This document shows, piece after piece, positions 45,622 through 52,745 of a stretch of DNA of 64,000 bases. The stretch is from JAJAZB01 sp965249815 (GTDB lineage Bacteria; Bacteroidota; Bacteroidia; Cytophagales; Spirosomataceae). Within the stretch, counting starts at the first letter, position 1, and each line of letters starts with the position of its first letter. The translations under genes and the position numbers were made by a program. The notes below the pieces were generated by a model. It made no database searches. It was given only the letters and a program-made list of their open reading frames with translations, and was not told the DNA's origin. The DNA is taken from contig CBDFMV010000003.1 of the NCBI GenBank assembly GCA_965249815.1, forward strand, positions 248,001 through 312,000, read 5' to 3'.

Positions 45622-46040
45622 ACGTCATCAAACATTACACCAACGGCGAGGTAACGGTGGTGTGGGAACCCGGCAGGTGCATTCACTCCACGGTTTGCTT
45701 TCGCGGGCTGCCCACCGTGTTCAACCCCCGCGAACGGCCGTGGGTGAAAATCGACGGGGCCGAAACCGAGCGCATCGTCGAGCAGGTGAAAGCCTGCCCG
45801 TCGGGGGCGCTGAGCTACTTCATGAACGGCGAGGAAAATCACGAAGGCCAGACCGTAATCAACACCGTGGTGGAGGCGCTGCCCAACGGCCCGCTGCTGG
45901 TGTACGGCAACCTGACTGTGCGCGACCGCGACGGGCGCGAAACCCAAAAAACCAAAACGACGGCCTTCTGCCGTTGCGGCTCGTCGCAGCACAAGCCGTA
46001 TTGCGACGGTTCGCACGTGAAAATCGGCTTTCAGGGCTGA
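45618..46040 (+). CDS. Iron-sulfur protein: Fer4-like domain plus CDGSH domain
   Basis: 140 aa. The N-terminal half (residues 1-75) looks like the divergent 4Fe-4S cluster domain with CIHSTVCFRGLP and ACPSGALSY. The C-terminal half is a CDGSH 2Fe-2S zinc-finger-like domain, CRCGSSQHKPYCDGSH, with the three Cys and one His ligands. The fused arrangement is known in bacterial mitoNEET-like proteins. It overlaps OsmC by 4 bp and the glycosyltransferase by 1 bp, so all three are cotranslated; an electron-transfer role with OsmC is inference. Confidence 0.85.
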   Translation: MNVIKHYTNGEVTVVWEPGRCIHSTVCFRGLPTVFNPRERPWVKIDGAETERIVEQVKACPSGALSYFMNGEENHEGQTVINTVVEALPNGPLLVYGNLTVRDRDGRETQKTKTTAFCRCGSSQHKPYCDGSHVKIGFQG

Positions 46041-47209
46041 TGGAAGCCCCTCCGGTGTTGCACCTGAGCGCCCTGCACGGCGGTACCGACTCGCGGGTAG
46101 TGTACCGCGAAGGCTTCAGCCTGGTGCCGCACTACGCCCTGACGATGGTGCTCACCCAACCCGACGCGGCGGTGCATCCGGGCATCCGGTTTGTGGGCGT
46201 GCCGTTTTACGCGAAACTCTGGCAACGGCTGCTGCTCGTTCACCCGCGGGTTTTTTGGCACGCGCTGCGCTCCCCGGCCCGGCTGGTGCACCTGCACGAC
46301 GCCGAACTGATTCCGCTGGGCCTGTTGCTCCGGGCGCTGGGCCGCACCGTGATTTGGGACGTTCACGAAAACCTGCACCGGCAGTTGGGGGCGAAAAAGA
46401 CGAACCGTTCGGCGCTTTACCAAGCGGCATTCCGGTGCTTCGACCGCCTGGCGAGGCGGCAGTTGAACCTGATTTTTGCCGAAACTTCGTACCTCGCCGA
46501 CTACCCGAACCTGCGTCACCCGCACGCGGTGGTGCTCAACTACGCGCCCCTGCCCTTGCTGGAGCCGTTTCGCCGGGGGTCGGAATGGGCACCCGACGCC
46601 CCGGAATTTTTCTACATCGGCCAGTTGAGTATGGCCCGGAGCCTCGACGTCCTCCTCGAAGCCCTCGCGCTGCTCCGCGATGCCTACCCCCGGCTTCGGG
46701 TCCACCTGTTCGGCGCGTTTGGTTTCGACGTGTTCAGCGAACGGGAACTGGCCCAACACCCGCAGTTCGACGTCGTTCGGAAACACCTCGTTTTTCATGG
46801 CCCCACCGACGCCCGCCGGGCGTTTCCAGCCGCCAACCACTGCCTGGCCGGGCTGGCGCTGGTGAAGCCCGTCGGTGATTTTCCGGGTTCGTACCCCACC
46901 AAGCTGTTCGAATACATGGCCGTCGGCTTGCCTGTCGTTACGTCTGATTTTCTGTTGTACCGGGCGGTGGTCGAAACGCACGGGTGCGGAATTTGCATTG
47001 ACCCGACCAGCCCGCAAGCACTCGCCGACGCGCTGAGGTTTTTCATCGAAAATCCGGCAACGGGACGTCAAATGGGCGAAAACGGGAGGCGCGCCGCCGA
47101 ACGTCAGTACAATTGGGCGAGTCAGGCGGTGATTCTGAACGGATTTTACCGGCGGCTTTTGCCGAGAGGGAGGAAGCCTTCATCCGCCGAACCGGCACGG
47201 AATTTTTGA
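46040..47209 (+). CDS. Glycosyltransferase, GT-B (group 1/4) type
   Basis: 389 aa with start ATG overlapping the previous stop (TGATG). The N-terminal Rossmann domain has LHLSALHGGTDSRVVYREG; the C-terminal domain has YIGQLSMARSLDVLLEALALLRD, the EX7E-like YPTKLFEYMAVGLPVVTSDF and the tail GRQMGENGRRAAERQYNW. This is the retaining GT-4 pattern. Acceptor and donor are unknown, but its coupling to the OsmC/CDGSH pair is unusual. The open frame extends upstream to 45551, but that part overlaps the CDGSH gene and is not family-like. Confidence 0.85.
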   Translation: MEAPPVLHLSALHGGTDSRVVYREGFSLVPHYALTMVLTQPDAAVHPGIRFVGVPFYAKLWQRLLLVHPRVFWHALRSPARLVHLHDAELIPLGLLLRALGRTVIWDVHENLHRQLGAKKTNRSALYQAAFRCFDRLARRQLNLIFAETSYLADYPNLRHPHAVVLNYAPLPLLEPFRRGSEWAPDAPEFFYIGQLSMARSLDVLLEALALLRDAYPRLRVHLFGAFGFDVFSERELAQHPQFDVVRKHLVFHGPTDARRAFPAANHCLAGLALVKPVGDFPGSYPTKLFEYMAVGLPVVTSDFLLYRAVVETHGCGICIDPTSPQALADALRFFIENPATGRQMGENGRRAAERQYNWASQAVILNGFYRRLLPRGRKPSSAEPARNF

Positions 47210-47341
47210 GCTTTCTGGCATTATCCCAACACCTTGTTAAAATATTCAGGGAATAAGTTGCAGGGGCGCGGAAGTTTCCGGTTCTTCGCATAATGCAACA
47301 AATGCCGCCAAAGTACAATTTGAAGCGTTTTTTATAGAACC

Positions 47342-48286
47342 ATGTATATCAACGCGTTAAGTCATTACTTGCCCGAGACGGTCATTCCGAACGCGCACTT
47401 CGAGTCGCTCAACGGCCTGTCGAACGATTGGATTGTGGAACGGACGGGCATTCAGCAGCGCCGCAAAGCCTCGTTTGAGGAAAATACGAATACCATGGCC
47501 GTGGAAGCCGTCCGCCAGGCTCTGGCCACGCTGCCCTTCGACGTACGCGAAACCGACCTCATCGTCGGGGCCACCTACACGCCCTACGACACGATTGTTT
47601 CGCTGGCCCACGTGGTACAGCGCGACCTGAACATCCCCGAAATTCCGGTGGTGTCGGTCTCGACGGCCTGCTCGTCGCTGCTCAACGCCATCGAACTGGT
47701 GGAAGGCTACTTTTGCATGGGCAAAGCCCGCCGGGCGCTCGTGGTGGTGTCGGACCACAACACGGCCTACGCCGACGAGAGCGACAAAATGGCCGGGCAC
47801 CTCTGGGGCGACGGCGCGGCGGCGCTGTTCATCTCGAAGGAACGAATTTCCGACACCGACCTCCGCATCCGCGACATCCTGACGGGCGGCGCGGCCACCG
47901 TCGGCAAGGCCACCGAAGGCGTGATGATGCGCCCGCTCAACGGCGGAATGAGCATGCCCTACGGCCGCGATGTGTTCCAGAACGCGGTGATTTACATGCC
48001 CAAAGCCACCCGCCAGTTGCTCCAGCGCAACGAACTGCACCCCGACGACGTGGACTGGGTGTTGCCCCACCAGGCCAACTTCCGGATTTCCAAAAAAGTG
48101 ATGGAAGAACTGGGTATGCCGATGGAGAAACTGCTCTCCAACATCCAGTACCTCGGCAACACCGGCTGCGCGGGCTGCGCCATCGCCCTCGACGAAAACA
48201 AATTCCGCTACCAGCAGGGCGACCGCATCGTGGTGACGACTTTCGGCGGAGGGTATTCGTACGGCGCAATGCTGGTGGAAGTGTGA
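47342..48286 (+). CDS. 3-oxoacyl-ACP synthase III (FabH-like) family protein
   Basis: 314 aa. The thiolase-fold catalytic triad is complete: Cys110 in VSTACSSLL, His243 in LPHQAN and Asn273 in LGNTGCAGCAI. LPETVIPNAHFESLNGLSNDWI and VERTGIQQRRKA are typical FabH N-terminal features. It could start fatty-acid synthesis or a polyketide-like product; with no fab genes nearby, an accessory role is possible. Start ATG 47342. The 132-bp gap before it shows no structure worth naming. Confidence 0.88.
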   Translation: MYINALSHYLPETVIPNAHFESLNGLSNDWIVERTGIQQRRKASFEENTNTMAVEAVRQALATLPFDVRETDLIVGATYTPYDTIVSLAHVVQRDLNIPEIPVVSVSTACSSLLNAIELVEGYFCMGKARRALVVVSDHNTAYADESDKMAGHLWGDGAAALFISKERISDTDLRIRDILTGGAATVGKATEGVMMRPLNGGMSMPYGRDVFQNAVIYMPKATRQLLQRNELHPDDVDWVLPHQANFRISKKVMEELGMPMEKLLSNIQYLGNTGCAGCAIALDENKFRYQQGDRIVVTTFGGGYSYGAMLVEV

Positions 48287-48289
48287 GGA

Positions 48290-48401
48290 GTAGCTTCGAC
48301 CTCGGGTCGGAGTTCAACCGAAGGGTGATGGGAGCCAGCTTAAACCCGCTATTTGTGGTGTTTCAACCTTTGGTTGAACTCCGACCCGAGGTCGGAGCTA
48401 C
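48290..48401. repeat. Large inverted repeat at convergent gene ends
   Basis: Left arm 48290-48324 (begins GTAGCTTCGACCTCGGGTCG) matches the complement of the right arm 48367-48401 with two mismatches in 35. The right arm reads into the C-terminus of the oxidoreductase, so the last dozen residues of that protein come from the repeat. Confidence 0.85.
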
Positions 48402-51400
48402 CAGCGCCTCGTACAAAATCTCAACCGGGTGTTTGGCCGTCCGGCCCGTGCCGTCGTGAATCTGGTGGCGACAACTGGTGCCCGGCGCGGCGATGATCAC
48501 GTCGTCGGGCTGCTGGCGCACCGCCGGGAAGAGCACCAACTCCCCTATTTTCATCGACACGTCGTAGTGTTCGGTCTCGTAGCCGAAGCTCCCCGCCATG
48601 CCGCAGCAGCCGCTCGGGATGAGGTGCACGCTGTAATTTTCGGGCAAACTCAGCGCTTTTTTGCTCGGCACCAGGCTCGAAACGGCCTTCTGCTGGCAGT
48701 GGCCGTGGAACTTGACGAGCCGCTTTTCCTGCGTGAAGGCGGCTTTTGTGATGCGCCCGGCGTCGATTTCGCGGGCGAAAAATTCTTCGAACGTCAACGC
48801 ATTCTTAGCCAGCACCTTCGCGTCGGCGGCCAATTCTTCGCTGACCAAGTCGGGGTATTCGTCGCGGAACGCCAGGATGGCCGACGGCTCGATGCCCACC
48901 AGCGGGATTTTTTCGCTGATGAGTTCGCGGAGTCTGACCACGTTGGCGTCGGCGGTTTGCCGGGCTTTTTTCAAAAGTCCCTTCGAAAGCGCCGCCCGGC
49001 CCGAGTCGAGGTTGTCGTCGGGAATCATCACGTCGTAGCCCAGGCGCTCGAAGAGAGCCACGGCCTTTTTACCAATTTCCACATCGAGAAAGTTGGTGAA
49101 CTCATCGGCAAACAGGTACAGGGCGGGGCGGCGCACCATCACGTCGCGCACCACCTGGCGCTCCAGGCCCAGGGCTGAGTTTTTCCACCAACGGGTGAAG
49201 GTTTTCGGGGCCATGAGCGGCACCGTCCGGTCGGGGTGGTAACCGATGAGGCGGTTGGCCAGCCGACGGAGGGGTTTGTTCCCAAAAATAAAATTGTAGG
49301 AACCCGGCACCAGGCGCGCCAACCGGGCTAACCGGGTAAAGTGGCCGGTCACCCAACTGCGGAACGGTACGCCGTGTACGTCGTGGTATTGCTGAAGAAA
49401 TTCCATCTTCAGCTTGGCCATGTCCACGCTGCTGGGGCACTCATTTTTGCAACCCTTGCAGAGCAGGCAGAGGTCGAGCACGGCCTTCGCCTCGTCGCTA
49501 TCGAAGCGATTGGGTTTTTCCGAGCGCGTCAGCACCTCGCGCAGGATGTTCGCGCGCGCCCGCGTAGTTTCCTTTTCGTTGCGCGTGGCCATGTAACTGG
49601 GGCACATGGTGCCGCCGCTGAGTTCGGTTTTGCGACAGTCGCCGGAGCCGTTGCACTGCTCGGCGTGCTGGAGCACGGTCTGGTCGGGGTAGCGGAAGTA
49701 GATTGGAAAATCCGGCGTTTGCTGGCCCGGTTCGTAGCGCAGGAAGGCATCCATGGGCGGCGTGTCCACGATTTTGCCGGGGTTGAAAATGCCGTTGGCA
49801 TCCCAAAGTCGCTTGGTTTCCCGCATCAACGCGTACACCTTCGGCCCGACCATCTGCGGGATAAACTCGCCCCGCAGGCGTCCGTCGCCGTGCTCGCCGC
49901 TGAGCGAGCCGTCGTACTTTTTCACCAGCCGGGCGATTTCCTCGGCAATCACCCGAAACTGATGATTGCCTTCCTCGGTCTTCAGGTTGATGATGGGCCG
50001 CAGGTGCAGTTCGCCACTGCCCGCGTGGGCGTAGTGCACGGCGTTGAGGCCGTGTTTTTCCAGAATCTGGTTGAATTCGCGGATGTAGGCGGGCAGGTCG
50101 TGGATGTCCACCGCCGTGTCTTCGATGACGGCCACGGCTTTTTCGTCGCCGGGCAGGTTGGACAGCAGGCCGAGGCCCGCCTTGCGGAGCGTCCAGATTT
50201 TACCCGTGTCGTCGCCCGTCAGCAGCGGAAAGTGGTAGCCGAGGTTGGCGGCGCGAAGGTCGGCTTCGAGCGAGGCGGCGGCGGCCCGAACGGCCTCCGG
50301 CGTGTCGCGGCGAAACTCGATGACCAGAATCGCGCCGGGGTCGCCCTGCACGAAAAAGCGATTTTTGCGCTGCTCGATGTTTTCCTTCGTGCATTCCAGA
50401 ATGTAGTGGTCGATGAGTTCGCTGGCGCTGGGCCGGTGCTGCATGGCCAGGATGTTGGCCCGCAGCGCCTCGTCGATGGAATGAAAATGCACGCAGAGCA
50501 GTCCGGCTTCGCGGGGCGGCAACGGGTCGAGGTGCAGCTTGATTTCTGTCAGAAAACAAAGCGTTCCCTCCGACCCGGCGATGAGTTTGCAGAAATTGAA
50601 GGGTTCGCCCCCGGGCGCAAACGGCGCGCAGGCGATGAGGGCGTCGAGGGCGTAGCCGGTGTTGCGCCGTTCGATGCTTTTTTTGGGAAACTGACGCTGG
50701 ATTTCGGTCTGGGTTTCGGAGTCGGCAAGGAGGTTGAAGGTTTTTTCGTAAATCTGCTGTTCGAGGTTGCCACGCATTTCACCCCCCACCCCCTTAAGGG
50801 GGCTTTTCTCAGCCATAAACTCCAGGCTGGAAGCCCCCTTAAGGGGATGGGGGGTGAAATGCGCCTCGCTCCCGTCGGCCAGCAAGGCCTTCACTTCCAG
50901 CAAATGCTCACGCACCGAGCCGTACACCACCGAGTTGGAGCCGCAGGAGTTGTTGCCCACCATACCGCCAATCATGGCTCGATTGGCGGTACTGGTTTCG
51001 GGGCCAAAAAGCAGGCCGTGTGGTTTCAGAAAAAGGTTGAGTTCGTCGCGCACCACGCCCGGCTGCACCCGCACCCATCGTTCTTCAACGTTCAGCTCCA
51101 GGATTTTCGTGAAATACTTCGACACGTCCACCACGATGCCCGCACCCACCACCTGCCCGGCCAGCGAAGTGCCCGCCGTGCGCGGAATCAGCGACGTCTG
51201 GTACTCGTTAGCGAACGCGATAAGCTTTTTCAAATCCTCCACCGAGCGCGGCACGGCCACGGCCTGGGGCATTTCACGGTAGGCCGATGCGTCGGTGGCG
51301 TAGAGCGTGCGCTGGGTGGAATCGGTGAAAAACTCGCCTTCGAGCGTGGCGGCAAGGGCCTGAAAATCGGCAGCAGTGGGTTCGCGGCGGGTTGGCGCGG

Positions 51401-51440
51401 CGGTAATTGGCATCGGTTGGGTGGCGTTGCGGTACATCAA
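48363..51440 (-). CDS. FAD-binding and 4Fe-4S oxidoreductase (GlcD/GlcF-like fusion)
   Basis: 1025 aa. The N-terminal half is a PCMH-type FAD-binding domain (LIPRTAGTSLAGQVVG, MIGGMVGNNSCGSNS) with a C-terminal FAD-linked oxidase part (LSGEHGDGRLRG). The C-terminal half has cysteine clusters LDLCLLCKGCKNECPSS and VHLIPSGCCGMAGSFGYE, a GlcF-like Fe-S and cysteine-rich region. Such fusions oxidise 2-hydroxyacids such as D-lactate, glycolate or D-2-hydroxyglutarate. Near residue 200-225 an in-frame palindrome adds about 30 residues (HFTPHPLKG through SPLKGVGGEM) to the FAD domain. C-terminus runs into the inverted repeat at 48367. Confidence 0.88.
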   Translation of the reverse strand: MMYRNATQPMPITAAPTRREPTAADFQALAATLEGEFFTDSTQRTLYATDASAYREMPQAVAVPRSVEDLKKLIAFANEYQTSLIPRTAGTSLAGQVVGAGIVVDVSKYFTKILELNVEERWVRVQPGVVRDELNLFLKPHGLLFGPETSTANRAMIGGMVGNNSCGSNSVVYGSVREHLLEVKALLADGSEAHFTPHPLKGASSLEFMAEKSPLKGVGGEMRGNLEQQIYEKTFNLLADSETQTEIQRQFPKKSIERRNTGYALDALIACAPFAPGGEPFNFCKLIAGSEGTLCFLTEIKLHLDPLPPREAGLLCVHFHSIDEALRANILAMQHRPSASELIDHYILECTKENIEQRKNRFFVQGDPGAILVIEFRRDTPEAVRAAAASLEADLRAANLGYHFPLLTGDDTGKIWTLRKAGLGLLSNLPGDEKAVAVIEDTAVDIHDLPAYIREFNQILEKHGLNAVHYAHAGSGELHLRPIINLKTEEGNHQFRVIAEEIARLVKKYDGSLSGEHGDGRLRGEFIPQMVGPKVYALMRETKRLWDANGIFNPGKIVDTPPMDAFLRYEPGQQTPDFPIYFRYPDQTVLQHAEQCNGSGDCRKTELSGGTMCPSYMATRNEKETTRARANILREVLTRSEKPNRFDSDEAKAVLDLCLLCKGCKNECPSSVDMAKLKMEFLQQYHDVHGVPFRSWVTGHFTRLARLARLVPGSYNFIFGNKPLRRLANRLIGYHPDRTVPLMAPKTFTRWWKNSALGLERQVVRDVMVRRPALYLFADEFTNFLDVEIGKKAVALFERLGYDVMIPDDNLDSGRAALSKGLLKKARQTADANVVRLRELISEKIPLVGIEPSAILAFRDEYPDLVSEELAADAKVLAKNALTFEEFFAREIDAGRITKAAFTQEKRLVKFHGHCQQKAVSSLVPSKKALSLPENYSVHLIPSGCCGMAGSFGYETEHYDVSMKIGELVLFPAVRQQPDDVIIAAPGTSCRHQIHDGTGRTAKHPVEILYEALVAPTSGRSSTKG
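50772..50864. repeat. In-frame palindromic insertion in the oxidoreductase gene
   Basis: 34-nt arms 50772-50805 and 50831-50864 pair with about one mismatch. Core CCCCCTTAAGGGGG. Read in frame it gives the repeated peptide PLKG twice. Confidence 0.85.
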
Positions 51441-51535
51441 GCCGCAAAAATACGCCAGGGAGCCGGTTAACGTACGGGTTTCTCGCAGATGTTCGCAGAT
51501 GAGACCCCTGCCTGATTCAGCTTGTCAGGAACGAG

Positions 51536-52285
51536 CTACCAAATCTCCAACCCATTCCGCCGGTACCCGGCGAGTTGGGCGTTCGCCGGGTCAAGGCTGG
51601 TGATAAGCAAGTCGATGTCGCCGAGACCACAGATGCGGTGCGACGCGGGGGCGTTGAGTTTCTCCGTGGTCAGGCACACCGCCACCTGACGGGCGGTTTG
51701 CATCATGCGGCGTTTAAGCAGCGATTCCTCGTGGTTGCGCAGCGAAAAGCCCTCGTGTGGGTCCGATCCGACCACGCCCATCAGGTACCAATCCACCTTG
51801 AGGTGATCGAGTTGGTCGGTCACGGCCTGGCCCATCGTAATCTGGTAGCGTTTGTAAAAACTCCCCCCGAGCACCATCACCTCGATGCGCGGGTGGTCGG
51901 TCAGGGTCAGGGCCAGGGGCAGGTTGTTGGTAACGATGGTCAGTTCGAGGTCTTTCGGAAACTGCTCGGCGATGTACACCGGTGTGGTGCCGCCGTCCAT
52001 GAGGATGGTCTGGCCGGGCTGGAGCAATGCAGTTGCCTTGCGGGCCAGGGTGACGAATTCGGGGTTAGGAATGCCCATGCGCTGGCGCACGTTCATGGGC
52101 AGGTACGACGTGGTGATGGCCCCGCCGTGGACTTTCCGCAGCAGGCCCCGCTCTTCGAGTTCAATTAAATCGCGCCGGATGCTGTCGTACGACACGTCCA
52201 GTTCTTTGCTCAGCGTAACCAGCGTGACCTTCCGGTCGGCGCCAAGTTTGTCAAGAATCCACTGCTGGCGCTCTTCTTTCAACAT
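51536..52285 (-). CDS. DeoR-family transcriptional regulator
   Basis: 249 aa. N-terminal helix-turn-helix MLKEERQQWILDKLGADRK, then VTLVTLSKELDVSYDSIRRDL and LRKVHGGAI; the C-terminal DeoR sensor domain has ILMDGGTTPVYIAEQF and ITMGQAVTDQLDHLKVDW. These regulators bind sugar phosphates. Start ATG 52285 chosen because it gives the canonical N-terminus; the frame is open 45 codons further upstream. Divergent from the intact SusC gene, which is its likely target. Confidence 0.9.
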   Translation of the reverse strand: MLKEERQQWILDKLGADRKVTLVTLSKELDVSYDSIRRDLIELEERGLLRKVHGGAITTSYLPMNVRQRMGIPNPEFVTLARKATALLQPGQTILMDGGTTPVYIAEQFPKDLELTIVTNNLPLALTLTDHPRIEVMVLGGSFYKRYQITMGQAVTDQLDHLKVDWYLMGVVGSDPHEGFSLRNHEESLLKRRMMQTARQVAVCLTTEKLNAPASHRICGLGDIDLLITSLDPANAQLAGYRRNGLEIW

Positions 52286-52745
52286 GATGGGGTGCGGTTG
52301 TAATGCAAATAAATGCAAAAATTCGATTGCGCTACTCATAATGTTTGCAATGTTTTGCAAGATTACTGCATTTTCAAGCCGAACTATTGCATTTAAGCAA
52401 GAATTTTTAAGGGATGTCAAACGAATGTAAAAAAAACTAAATGCATGTAATTCAGGCGTTTAGTATGATTTCAAACAATCATTCAGCTACTAAACGTAGT
52501 CCCCACTTTTTTGACTTAACTTGCATCGAATTGCATTAAAAAAATTTATTCTTGTAATTTGCCCAATGGCTCGTTGTCAGGTTGCAACTTTACCTTCACG
52601 AAATGCTACTGTGTTCTGGTCAAACGGTTGAAAAAAAGTCGTTTGCAAACTATTGCAGTGGTTTGTGGCATCCGGTATCCTTCCTAAACTGACGGCACCT
52701 GCTTAACCAACACCCAATCTTTTTTTTCAAATACTAACTTAACCT
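52286..52745. other. DeoR-SusC intergenic region with TTGCAT-type repeats
   Basis: 460 bp without a gene. Contains several TTGCA/TGCAA words, for example AATGCAAATAAATGCAA at 52301-52317 and TTGCATCGAATTGCATT at 52521-52537, and a candidate promoter TTG (52531) with TAATTTG (52555-52561), 21 bp apart. Likely binding region of the DeoR protein. Confidence 0.45.

Noticed and set aside
45551..46039. Upstream extension of the glycosyltransferase frame
   Set aside because: Overlaps the CDGSH gene and is not family-like; the ATG at 46040 overlaps the previous stop and gives the expected N-terminus.
51470..51505. CGCAGATG direct repeat after the oxidoreductase start
   Set aside because: Two short copies only, with no clear function or structure; noted but not scored.
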